A stretch of 29,277 nucleotides of DNA, from NCBI GenBank assembly GCA_036939975.1, contig JALLPB010000059.1:1-29277 (forward strand). Reading direction: 5' to 3'. Position 1 is the first letter of the stretch; the number at the start of each line of letters is the position of its first letter. This document shows positions 1 to 9,332 of the stretch, piece after piece. A program made the position numbers and the translations under genes. The notes below the pieces were generated by a model that was given only the letters and a program-made list of their open reading frames with translations, ran no database searches and was not told where the DNA came from. The DNA comes from Cyclostephanos tholiformis (Eukaryota > Bacillariophyta > Thalassiosirophyceae > Thalassiosirales > Thalassiosiraceae).

Positions 1-102
1 AGGCATCGGCAAAAAATATATCGACGGATAGCTAAGGTTAGTGCGCATCGTTTCGATGAAGCGAACAAGAAAAAAGGGCGACAATTCTCTTAAAAAACTC
101 AC

Positions 103-383
103 CTTCAGTCAGCGTGCGCGCTGAGCCGCTTTCTGAAGAATAATAGCTAATAAAATAAAGATAAAGTTAGTTGCACGTAAAAAAATTGCATCGCCGTGTA
201 GCGCAGATGGTGCTCTATCGCGCGATGTACGGCGATGTCACTCACCTTAAAAATTGGATCCGCTGGAGGCCGGCGAGCGGGGGGGATCATGGTGGTGGTG
301 TTTTTTTTAGGTAACAGGTTGTGTTTTGTGGTTTGTTTTGCTGAGAGGGAGTTGCCGTTGGTTTTTTTGTGGCATTGTGACAT
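103..383 (-). other. Possible spliced 5' end of a gene running off the left edge
   Basis: Reading the minus strand, an ATG at 383-381 opens a frame of 46 codons that reaches a consensus donor (AAG followed by GTGAGT) at 245. A second AAG/GTGAGT donor follows at 102, with a pyrimidine- and T-rich stretch ending in AG at about 148-149 between them. Two strong donors in the same orientation suggest real exons at about 383-246 and 147-103, with the rest outside the window. However, joining these exons in phase gives an early TGA, and the encoded residues are low in complexity, so the exons may be untranslated leader or not real. No protein family is recognisable. Confidence 0.2.
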
Positions 384-547
384 GCCGTTGGTGATTCACA
401 TATGGATTTGAAAAAAATCTACATACGAGGGCCTTTGTATATTCAATTAGACTCCGATTTTTTTCATCCGAAATTGCTTCTACATACGTAGGTATAACTT
501 TTTAATTGTACTGATAATATTTTATGATTAATTAATGCTTATTGAAT

Positions 548-656
548 ATTACATACACAGAATTATTATTTTGGTAATATTTACTAAAAAGGTTCTAAAT
601 GAATGGTATTAGTTAAAACCGGTATGTTAGTGCTCATTAGATACACAATAAAACTA
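548..656 (+). repeat. Direct repeat, copy 1 (unit ~108 bp)
   Basis: This AT-rich block starts attacataca and ends aataaaacta. It recurs at 671-777 with only scattered substitutions and a 2-nt length difference. The starts of the two copies are 123 bp apart. The copies contain aaaaccggta and a shared run, gaattattattttggtaata. No coding potential is seen in it. Confidence 0.8.
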
Positions 657-670
657 TTAGATACATTAAA

Positions 671-777
671 ATTACATACATAGAATTATTATTTTGGTAA
701 TATTTATTAAAAAGGTTCTAAACGAATGGCATTAGATAAAACCGGTACGTTAGTGCACATTAGATACAATAAAACTA
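671..777 (+). repeat. Direct repeat, copy 2 (unit ~108 bp)
   Basis: This is the second copy of the block at 548-656, beginning attacataca and ending aataaaacta. It lies six bases before a long perfect palindrome at 783-821. The remaining AT-rich DNA between 384 and 833 shows no gene. Confidence 0.8.
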
Positions 778-782
778 CTTTG

Positions 783-821
783 GTACCGTTTTAATGGATC
801 TGAGATCCATTAAAACGGTAC
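783..821. repeat. 39-bp perfect palindrome (19-bp arms, 1-nt centre)
   Basis: The left arm at 783-801 is gtaccgttttaatggatct and the right arm at 803-821 is its exact reverse complement, around a single G. It sits just beyond the 3' end of the broken MULE transposase. It could be part of an element end or an intrinsic terminator-like hairpin. No second copy was noticed elsewhere in the window. Confidence 0.75.
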
Positions 822-833
822 TGTAGAACACGT

Positions 834-3498
834 TTAATTCGCCAGAAGGATTATTTGGTCTTGTGAGGTATGAACACCACAGCTGCAATCCCCAAAGATA
901 CTACCATTCTCCTTGATGACATGAAACCAACAGGTAAACTTATTGGACGATATGATCCTATTCACCACACAACAGTACCGGTTTGTCTCAGGATTGATCG
1001 TGAGTTCATATTCTCTCAAATTCACATCAGCAAAGGCTGTCTTCACCAACTGCTTCCTATGTGGGGTCAATTCTTCAGACCAATTCCATACCTTATCCTG
1101 GTGCTCACATTATCTTTTTCCCTCCAACTGAAGTAAAAGAATTATAGCATTTACTGGGTCAACTGCTGTCCTTTCCCTAACAGCCTGATTTGCATGATTC
1201 CTGCTCTCAACTGAAGAAGACGCAGTGCGCTGAAACATACAAAAACCCTCTCCAAGTGCACATTTTGCTGCAGGATACTGCTGATAGTCTGGTATAGAAT
1301 TCAAATAACACAATGCATTGTCCTGTATATTTCCAGCATGCTCATATTTTTCTTGGTCAATATTGGTCGCCAGCTTTAAATTAAGTAGCTTCAGATACAT
1401 CCACCTACAGGAATATTCACCACTCCCACCCTTGACAAACTTCCTAATATTGTCCAACCCATGGTAAGAACAAAAAAAAATAATAGCACAAGGAACTGTT
1501 TCTGCAAATGTAGGGATGAAATCCTTCTGCTGATCCGATATTACAGTTGTTTCAACTCAATCCACACATTTGTGTATTTTGGTGACAAACTGCCAGAATC
1601 TTACCCATCCTTCCTTATCCTCATTACCAAAGATTATGGCAACACACACTGGAAATGTGTTTGTATTGGAATCAATCCCAAAGCAAGAATAGAGAGTGTA
1701 TTTTCCAAAGTAGGTATGGGCAGCATCTGACTGATAAACAATTTGCAACAATGGTACTGTTCCTCGTGCTGGAGAAATAGATACAAAGATTCCAGACACA
1801 AACTTTGCATCGACTGAGTCTTCTTCTCATAGCCCTGCATCTGCAAGAATTGCCTCTTTTTCCTCCTTCCACTCCTCAAGGAATCTAACCTTGTCAGCCT
1901 TGAGAAAAGGCTTCCCTTTATCCTTTTTTACTTGAGATTGCTCAGTCACCACAATTTCCTCCACCTTCTGCATCACCTTCATCTTAGACTTAGTCCATAT
2001 CTCGAAGTCATGATTGCCCTCTTGTAAGTGCTTAACCAAACCTGGAAGGTACTGTATGTTCTCTTTTGGGTCACCAAATGCTGTGGTGTGAATGCTGTTC
2101 CTTGTGTGCTGGAGGGATGATTAAGTTAGGAACCAATCTATGACATAAAGACTCAAAATTTCAATCATTGCCCTGTTGCTCATGCCAGGCCTTGATGTTA
2201 CTGCTACCTTGACCAGTGGGACAAGCCACTTTGCCTTGATGGGAGATTTAAACTGCTCCTTTAGTCAATATTATCCACCTCTGCCAACTTGTCTGGATTT
2301 CCTTCCTCAGCAGTCTCAAAGACATCGTCATAGTAAGTTGCATTTTCATGGGGCAGGTCCTCCTCTGCAGCTATGCTCTTGTCTACTGTCTCTTTCATCC
2401 CTTCAACACTTTGACTACACTCCTCCTGATCAGCTTGTTTCAACTTAGTACCCTCCTCCTGATCGCCACGCTTCGACTTAGGTATGTAGACCTGGCATCC
2501 AATCCTGACTTCACATGCAGTAATCATCCAACGCCCTGAACAATTTCCAAAGTGGGCATGTATGTGAAAAAGATCACCAGCAACACCAGCAACCTTCACC
2601 TGATGGTTGTCACTTCAAGTTACTTTCATCCTAATACCAAACAAGTCCGCCTCTTCAGCAATTCACAACAAGACTAACTCATTCACAGGGAAAGTGTGGT
2701 TGAGACATAGTGGGTCCTCCATTACATTCACCATAGTTCACAATTTAGGATCAAGCACACCTGTATATGTTGACGAATCAACACTGGTACCGTCCAACTC
2801 TGCAAATGAAGCTGCTGCTGCCAAATGATGATTGCGATCATGCTTTTTTTCCAGTCAGACTTCCATGCTGCAATTGTTTTGGCAGCTGCTTCAGCAGACA
2901 TCCCTTCAGTATTTGGCTTGGGTGGCCGTCCAATGCTAGCTCTCATTCCTGCACCCATTCTCTTGGCTGATGGGATACGATAGCGACCAGCAGCAACAGA
3001 ATCATCATCGTCATCATCGTCAAAGATGGCACTACTATACCAATCTTTATCGCTGTCATCATCATCATCATCATCATCATCATAAAAGCCATCATTGTCA
3101 TCAGCATCGGTGTAATTTGGAGCAGCACCCTTTGACCAAAGGCTGCGCCTATTGCTTACATCATTTTGAGCAAGTGCATCATCACCAAAATCAATCACCT
3201 TATTCGAAGGGTCAGAGGATAACACATTGTCTTCCTCAGCGTCACGAACTGGATCAGGTTCTATTACACAATGTAGCTCATCAGATGGACAATGTGCATT
3301 GCCTATCTTGTTACTTCATTGTTGCTGTGGGGACCGTGGTGCTGCCACTGAAGGAGAGGTGCGGGTGGACCTATGGGCAGTCACATTATTCAAAGAAGGT
3401 GATGACCACATACTGCTGCGAGGTGATCAAGTTGGTGCACAGGGGGATGCACCAAGACAAGTTGGTGCACCCTTCTTCTTTCTTATTGGTGGCACCAT
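834..3498 (-). pseudogene. Mutator-like (MULE) transposase, multiply disrupted
   Basis: The order on the minus strand fits one MULE transposase. An ATG at 3498 begins a basic N-terminus, followed by an Asp-rich stretch (about 3128-3010), a segment with the text RPPKPNTEGMSAEAAAKT, and linker regions to about 1830. The DDE core follows: first Asp in QSDAAHTYFGKYTL (1727-1725), second Asp in VISDQQK (about 1535-1533), and Glu in SSSVESRNHANQA (1208-1206). The C-terminal ADVNLREYEL segment and a SWIM-like CSCG (about 890) come last. This core layout is established for MULE transposases. The frame is broken by TGA codons at 3429 and 3318, a TGA after HKCVD near 1557, frameshifts (for example at the A-run near 1470), and a truncated SWIM finger. 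It is a dead copy. No convincing terminal inverted repeats were found. Confidence 0.8.
3053..3084 (+). repeat. CAT trinucleotide microsatellite
   Basis: Uninterrupted tcatcatcat repeats encode, on the minus strand, the run of Asp residues in the N-terminal region of the broken transposase. A shorter tract of the same kind lies at about 3000-3018. Confidence 0.8.
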
Positions 3499-3529
3499 AA
3501 CATTGAGTGTGGCTCAGAGGAGGTGTTTT

Positions 3530-5515
3530 TAAAACTAAAGGCTGAGGCAATGATTTGTATAATAGCAGTCCATTGGTGTTGTCGACAAAGTGCAAAAATC
3601 TGATTAAAACAACACGGTTGGAAAATTTATAATTAGCAAACTTGTGTGCTGCTTATGGAATAATGTTTTTATTATGTGATGCTCCTGGATTATTAAAATT
3701 TTGGTGAAAACGGTATTGAAACGACACAAAATCCATTAACAAATGACATAAATTGAAGATGCCCATCCAAAAATCAATTTTGTGCTGCTTGGGGATGACT
3801 TATCTTCTGGGTAATTTCATGCTGCCCATGAGTGAAATGAGAGCAATGAGTGCTGTTACAGTATATGGTTTTCATAGAGTGCTGCTCACTACTAATTCTT
3901 AGCATTAAAAGCTGTCAGCATATCAATTAACAAACAAAACTTATGTTGAGGAACTAATTAAATCTTAGCGTCAGCTATATAATATTAAAGGCTTCCACTT
4001 CAAATACCTACCTTCCTCTAAATTCGTATTTCGTGGCAGTCCTGGATTTTTTGCCTATTTCAAATGCAGCACCAAATTGACTCAAAAAAAGCAAAAAAAT
4101 GATTTCAATAGCACAGGAATTTTTGTATTTTAAGATTTTAATACAAAAATGATACTATCGTACCATCATATTTAAAGGAGGATGGCACGGGTGGTGATGA
4201 TGGTGGCGTGGTGGTTGTGGCAGTGGTGGTGTGCCTGGTGCATTAACTTTCTTCCAATAGTACCTAGTTCTTTCGAGGGAGTGGCTGAGAAAACAATTTT
4301 GCGCGTTTAGAGTTTGTGTATGTAGAGTAGTATGGTGAGTCAAGTGGCATGTGAAAACGTGGATCTAATACGTGAGAATGCAAGTTTCACGTAATAACAT
4401 TTGGTTGTACTGTTCCTACGTAGAACTTTCACGTATTAATACGTGAGATCATACGCGAAACATGACTAAAAAAAAGTAACAGATGATGATGTATTCTGAC
4501 TGCACGAGTAAAAACATGTGTAACGCTTGGCATGGAGAGTCGTGTGGATGGAGTGCACATTCCAAATGCCATTCTTTCTGACATGATTAGCTAGTAGAAC
4601 AAGGGCTATTTCAAGTTTTAAAACAAATTCCTGTGCTCTCAGTGTGACCTTTTTTAAAAAAATGTGAGACATTTCGCCACAATTTAGCTACCATAGGCCG
4701 GGCAGGGCTTAAGAATCGGCTTGTGCGCCGGTGTGACAGCTAGACAGTTTTTTCCTGCCAAACCCTCACCTCCACCCAGGGCAGATATTGGCTTTTTGGC
4801 GGGAACTAAAAAACGCACGCCACAACAGAATCCGACAAAATTTACATAGGAACCAGTGGTAAAAAGTCAACCTAAATGCTATCTTAACATGACAACACGA
4901 CAAGGATTTGCTAACTAAAATGGAACACATGTTCGTCAGGGTGTCAGGATGCCACTACTGATTTTAGTGGTGGACCATGATTTTTATAAGTGGCACCTAA
5001 CAAAACCCAGAAGTGTGACTTTGTTTGTGGTGGCGTATTTCTAAAATTTTACAGCAAAGACTGGCTGGAGGCAAAAATCAATAGAGGAATTAACACTGAT
5101 TGAGTTCCTACATAGGATTGTATGGCAGATCTGTCATCCTACGGTTTTGGGAGGAGGTGCCATGAGTGTGTCATTTTTCGTTTGGATAATGGGCTGTGGT
5201 AAGTTTCATGAGTCAAGCCAAATAAAAAATGCGAAATTTTGCACTGAATCTAATGGTTGCATCGGGGATTTCTGAAAATGACCGCATCGCATTGTAATTT
5301 AATTCCTCCTATTTTATTTTCTGACTAATTTAGATAGATTAAATGTCTGGTTCATAAACCCTGGTGGTTCTTTAACCTTGGCCTATATGGTAAATGGCCC
5401 CGTGGTGAATTTTTCTACCAGGGGCTATTTGGGGTTTGCTAAATTTCTTTGGCCGGATGACTAGTACCAATTTCTAGATAGGTACACTTTCTCACCCCCG
5501 CTGCCACCAATGCAT
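3530..5515. other. AT-rich intergenic stretch, no gene seen
   Basis: About 2 kb of AT-rich DNA with stops in all frames. No coding similarity, tRNA or rRNA was recognised. The only local structure worth noting is an 18-bp perfect palindrome at 4429-4446 with related CACGTA motifs around it, and a GT-rich GGTGGTG patch at about 4190-4225. Confidence 0.6.
4429..4446. repeat. 18-bp perfect palindrome with CACGTA cores
   Basis: The sequence tcacgtattaatacgtga is its own reverse complement. Related motifs, acgtgag and ttcacgtaat, occur about 40-70 bp to the left (4369-4396). ACGT-core palindromes are typical of bZIP-type binding sites, but no neighbouring gene gives this a regulatory meaning. Confidence 0.5.
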
Positions 5516-5519
5516 CCAT

Positions 5520-6370
5520 ATGCCCCTCCCAGCCTCCCCCTTTGCCTCCCAAAGAAGAAGAAGTGGAGGGGATCATCATCATCCCTTGTCATCGTTGTCA
5601 TTTTTGGCGTTGTCATCAAGCACCACATCTGCATGCATCACCGAGGTTGACAGTTGGAGGGAGGGGAGGTGGGTGGCATTGCTGTTGTGGCAGTCATTGT
5701 GCCGCAGGAGAGACAATGTGGGGGAGAGAGGGGGGTGGGGGGGGAAATGATGACGATTGCAGGAGAGGAGGTCATGTCGTTGTTGTCGTCATCAAGGGAG
5801 GGGGAGGAGGGGGGAGGTACTTCATACTTCGTTGGTCATCGTTGTTGTCAAGCTTTGTTGGCAATGATGTTGGGAAGACAAGGGATGAGGAAGGGGAGGG
5901 GGACATTATCGGTTTGTTGTCATCATTGTTGAGCCGCATTGGTGACATGTGGGGGAGTGAGGGGGCTGAGGGGCACAATGACGATGATTGCAGGTAGGGA
6001 GGTTGAGTTGTCCTCATTGTCAAAGGGAGGTGATGAGGGTGTGTAGGGACATCATCGGTTGTCATCATCGTTGAGCCACATTGGCGATGATGTTGGGGAG
6101 AGTGGGGGGTGGGGAGCATCAATGCCATTTACATGAGGGGAAGTCATGTTGTCATCATCATCAAGGGGGGGAGGAGAGGGAGGGACATTGTCATTTTATT
6201 GCCATCATCGTCATTGTCAGTGTTGTCATTGTTGTCTTTATCGCCATATCATCATTGTCGTCGTCATCATCATTGTCATCGTTGTAGTCATCGTCATCTT
6301 CATCATCATTATCATTGTAATCGTCATCATCATTGCCATTGTCATTGTCATCATTGTTGTTGTCATCATT
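5520..6370 (+). repeat. Low-complexity GGGAGG / CATTGTCATC region with degenerate repeat modules
   Basis: The stretch is built from purine-rich (GGGGAGG) and GTCATC/GTTGTC words. A module of the form TTGTCATCATnGTTGAGCCnCATTGGnGATG followed by a G-rich run occurs at about 5918-5957 and 6060-6105. A more diverged version lies at about 5835-5880. The last part (6185-6370) is an almost pure CATTGTCGTCATC-type simple repeat. The open frames here are all compositional (long runs of His, Val/Ile or Gly) and are not supported as genes. Confidence 0.7.
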
Positions 6371-6887
6371 AGGGGGGAAACCCAGGGGATTGCCCGGGGG
6401 ATGACATCACATGGCAACACTTTGACTGCCCCAAAATTGCCCCGCCCCTGAGGGGGGGTACCAGGGGGGGGGGATTTTCAGGGCATTTCTGGGGCAAAAA
6501 TCTGATTTTTGCCCCAAAAGTGCCTCTGAGAGACTGGTACAATAATCCCCTGGCCCTCCCACCCCTCTGCCATGGCTGAAGCCGAAGCTCCTCCTCCTCC
6601 CATTGCCTCCTCCTCCTGCCCCCTTCCTCATCCTGTGCTCCTTGACTCACCATCATCTTCGACGTTGTCGCATGATGAAATCCGAATTCGTCGCCTTCCC
6701 CCCCTACTACCATTACCCCTCTCCCCCTCCTTCATCGTCTCATCACATCATCCGTGTTGTCGTGTCGTTGTCACTGTCTTCGTAGAATTTTGCACTATTC
6801 CTAGGTGTTTGTTTTCTGCTAAATCTATGATATTTAGCATTACACATGTATAGAAGGCGGGGGGGCAATCCCCCGGGTTTCCCCCCA
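6371..6887. mobile_element. Putative non-autonomous (MITE-like) element with G-rich inverted termini
   Basis: The left end at 6371-6399 (ggggggaaaccc, then ggggattgccc) is mirrored by the right end at 6858-6887, whose reverse complement shares ggggggaaaccc and ggggattgccc with one mismatch between them. The ~460-bp interior encodes nothing recognisable and contains a 12-bp-arm hairpin at 6490-6516. Size, terminal inverted repeats and lack of a gene fit a MITE or foldback element. A target-site duplication is not clear from the flanks, and the polypurine ends could also have arisen from low-complexity DNA, so this call is tentative. Confidence 0.45.
6490..6516. repeat. Hairpin, 12-bp perfect arms, 3-nt loop
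   Basis: The arm tggggcaaaaat (6490-6501) is separated by ctg from its exact reverse complement (6505-6516). It lies within the G-rich inverted-repeat element. Confidence 0.7.
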
Positions 6888-7009
6888 AATTTTGAGTTTA
6901 AGCCCACATTTTATTCAACCGACGAACCGGGCACTCAGCTATTGACATATGTTTTGTCTCGGCTGATGTTTGTTTCTGAACAAGTAGCAGTCTACTCAAA
7001 AAAAAGAAT

Positions 7010-7051
7010 TATCGTACGATAGGTATTGTACAATAGGTATCGTACGATAGG
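7010..7051. promoter_or_regulatory. Three tandem 14-bp palindromic units upstream of the 7143 gene
   Basis: Three copies of a 14-mer follow each other without spacers: tatcgtacgatagg at 7010-7023 and 7038-7051, and tattgtacaatagg at 7024-7037. The first 12 bases of each unit form a perfect palindrome. In the middle copy both half-sites change together (C to T on one side, G to A on the other), so the symmetry is kept. The array ends 91 bp before the ATG of the downstream gene. This pattern is expected of a protein-binding site array, but the factor is unknown. Confidence 0.5.
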
Positions 7052-7142
7052 AAAAAAATAGATTTTACAGTCTCCCTCGCTCCCACCTCTCTCCTGCTCT
7101 CTCTCTCTTCTCTCTCATAAAAAAAACATCCCGCTTTCCCCA

Positions 7143-8349
7143 ATGCCATCGACGCAGCCAAAGTCTTGGGGAAAAGTTGACAAAGCAGCACTCTACAAGC
7201 TGATTGTCGATGGAGAGGTCGACATCGAAGACCTAACGTACGAGAACATCGACGCTGTCCACGAGCGCTGGTTCCGCCATCGAACGCAGCGGAACTTTTG
7301 ACGAAATTTTAGGGACTTCGCCTCCTCCTTTGACCTCGAGCGAGCTCTTGCCGGAGCAAGACAACCGGAAGCACAAGGTATTGTGATTTTTTCTCTGTTG
7401 ATTGTTGTTTAATTGTTGCCCATCACCAGCCACCCCTCATCATTTGTTCGCTGTCCTCTCAATCGTAGTCCACCAAGCTGTCATCGACAACAACGACAAA
7501 AAGAGGCACGACGGCGACCACCAAGGCAGTGCCCCCACCATGAGCAAGACGACCACAAAGAAAGGCGCCGCTGCCAACACCACGAAGCCCCCCATGGGCA
7601 TGAAGACAACCGGTGAGGACGAGGCCGACCTCGTCTTCTCTCGTCCGGTGTCGAAGCTCGACGGCTTTAGCACCAACGACAAGTACGCCGTGTCCTTCGA
7701 CACGGAGGGCACGACCGACTACTGCCTCATGTCGTTTTCTGTCAACGGCATACTACCAGCAATGGGGGGGTACGTCATGACGCTGTCCAACAATGGCTGC
7801 ACCATCAGGTGGAGCCGCCCCATCGATGCCTTCCTCTTCTCGATGGAGCATCTTCGCTCCATCATGGGAAAGACATACTCGGACTATCACGTCCGAGTAC
7901 ACTCCTACGACGAGGTGGCTCAAGCCATCTTGCATGACAAGATCGAGGCGGATGTTAATGGACTCTTCTGGGGGAAATCCCAGGAGATCCACCTCAAGAA
8001 GCAGTGCACCGGCACCATCGAGACGACCGCAATGCCGTACCGGGCACCGCCTCCCCTTGCGCCCATCACCGACAAGAATGGGCGCTGCCACTACCAATAC
8101 CACACGATTGTGCAGGTGAAGGCCCAGCTCGCGGAGCAGAGGAAGACGGCAACGAAGAAGGCCACCAAGACCCATCCGCTCAAGATTTACGAGATCGCAA
8201 GCAGCCAGGGAACTACTCCCAGCCCCAGTGTGCATCGTGGCAAGAAGCGTGACTTTGGCGGAAGCCACCGCCAGAATCAGAAAGCAAGCAGCAGGGTGAG
8301 TGAGGAGAACCAGGCAGAGGAAAGCGGAGACGAGAGCGAGGAGTATTGA
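7143..8349 (+). pseudogene. Unrecognised two-exon gene (~371 codons) with one in-frame TGA
   Basis: Exon 1 (7143-7377) starts MPSTQPKSWGKVDKAALYKL, continues VDIEDLTYENIDAVHERWF, and after an in-frame TGA at 7299-7301 resumes at once as RNFRDFASSFDLERALAGAR. A GT-AG intron, best read as 7378-7468 (phase 1; a 52-nt alternative ends at 7429), joins it to a 293-codon exon ending at 8349. That exon carries a globular region (text VNGILPAMGGYVMTLS and RPIDAFLFSMEHL) and a basic, then acidic, disordered tail. GC-rich third positions contrast with the AT-rich flanks, so the reading frame has been under selection recently. The W-x-x-x-D-K-x-x-L-Y-x-L-I N-terminus resembles short helical modules I associate with uncharacterised diatom proteins, but I assign no function. 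The TGA may be a nonsense mutation. Alternatively it lies in a 45-nt GT-AG intron (7271-7315) that keeps frame. Confidence 0.6.
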
Positions 8350-8431
8350 TTTGTAGCCTTCATAGATTCTTAGTTTTCGTACTTTAGAGTAATAAACTAT
8401 TCGTAGTTTCATAGTTTCACACTAATAAAAT

Positions 8432-8507
8432 AACTAAGAAATCATACTATAACTATGAATACATCATAATAACTAATATTTCTTACTTTAAGTACGATTT
8501 CTTAGTT
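8432..8507. repeat. AT-rich inverted repeat downstream of the 7143 gene
   Basis: The arm aactaagaaatcatact (8432-8448) pairs with agtacgatttcttagtt (8491-8507) with one mismatch around a 42-nt loop. A related attcttagttt occurs at about 8366. It may be a 3'-end stem of the preceding transcript or one end of a mobile element. The remaining DNA from 8350 to 8681 shows no gene. Confidence 0.5.
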
Positions 8508-8681
8508 TCCCTCAACTCCACAGTCACAAATCACTGGCTTTCGTCATAGGTATTATTTGATCGATATTGCTATTTTAGATTTTAGCTCCTTCTTTTCTCA
8601 TTCTTCCTCCTTAAAAAAGCAAAAAAACGTGAAGATCGCAGTACAAAAAAAAAGAAGTAAAAACCTCTCGTCATCATCATC

Positions 8682-9332
8682 ATGCCGTGGCAAGCAGCAC
8701 CATCCCTACTTATCATCATCGGCGCTTTCAACGTTGCCGCGGGACTCATTTGGTCGGTGGACAGGGCTTACTACGGAAAGGTGAGGACGACGGACGGATG
8801 GTGTGTCGGCTGGCCCTTTCTTTTCGTTGACTTTTTCTCGTCTTCGTCTTCGTCGTCGTCGTCGTCCGTCTGCGGGGTTACTTCTGCTCTCTCTCTCTCT
8901 CTATCGCTCTCTCTCTCATTTTCATCTGCATGATGAATTTGGAAGGGAAATGAAAAATTCAGTCGTCGTCCTGGGGTCAGAGAACGAGCGAGTCCGTCAA
9001 CGTGAAGAAGGTCACGCGCGCGCTTGCTTTCGGCGAACCTCCTTCGTTCCTTTGTTTTTTCCTTCGTCGTCTCCCCCCCCCCCCCCCCCCCCCCACCTCT
9101 TCTCCTACGATATACTTTAAACTCACTTCTCGTTTCATATCTTCTCTGACGTCGTCGCCGTGCAAATAAAACTCGAAACGAACAACGAAACGAAAAAAAA
9201 TGATAATTATAATATTAATAATAATACGAACGTTCGGCAACGCAGAGGGGACGTACGATCGGACACAATCAGTGGACGTGGGCTATGGAAAAGCGGGACG
9301 ATAAAGTAGCGAATTACAGGGCGAATAAATAA
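8682..9332 (+). CDS. NDUFA1: NDUFA1-like (MWFE) accessory subunit of mitochondrial complex I, two exons
   Basis: Join 8682-8780 with 9246-9332; 61 residues. Exon 1 encodes a short N-terminus and one hydrophobic helix (SLLIIIGAFNVAAGLIW) followed by DRAYYGK, then a GTGAGG donor. The acceptor is CGCAG at 9245. Exon 2 gives GHNQWTWAMEKRDDKVANY and a TAA stop. NDUFA1 proteins are 65-70 residues, with one N-terminal membrane helix, a basic Y/H-R-x-x-x-G-K patch and a W-x-x-x-M-E-x-R-D signature; all are present in order. The subunit sits in the inner-membrane arm of complex I and is needed for its assembly. The 465-bp intron holds a TCG repeat, a CT repeat and a run of 22 C. The gene converges on RPT1, 348 bp away. 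Both exons are phase 0 with canonical splice sites. Confidence 0.82.
8887..9094 (+). repeat. CT microsatellite and C22 homopolymer inside the NDUFA1-like intron
   Basis: A CT repeat with one interruption runs from about 8887 to 8917. An uninterrupted run of C occupies 9073-9094. A TCG repeat precedes them at about 8828-8870. All lie in the single intron, so length variation should not affect the protein. Confidence 0.85.

Noticed and set aside
6185..6370. CRISPR-like regular repeats
   Set aside because: This is a trinucleotide/hexanucleotide simple repeat in a eukaryotic genome, without unique spacers of constant length.
5542..6451. Overlapping open frames in the GGGAGG/GTCATC region
   Set aside because: Translations are runs of His, Val/Ile, Met/Thr or Gly in every frame, typical of simple repeats lacking stops.
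6572..6853. Pro/Ser-rich 93-codon frame inside the G-rich inverted-repeat element
   Set aside because: Pyrimidine-rich composition explains it; no family or splice context.
7299..7301. TGA as a selenocysteine codon in the orphan gene
   Set aside because: No redox-motif context around it and no SECIS-like element recognised in the 3' region. A nonsense mutation or small intron is simpler.
7402..7468. Start of the orphan gene at 7402
   Set aside because: The codon is TTG inside the likely intron. Coding text upstream at 7143-7377 joins in phase through GT-AG.
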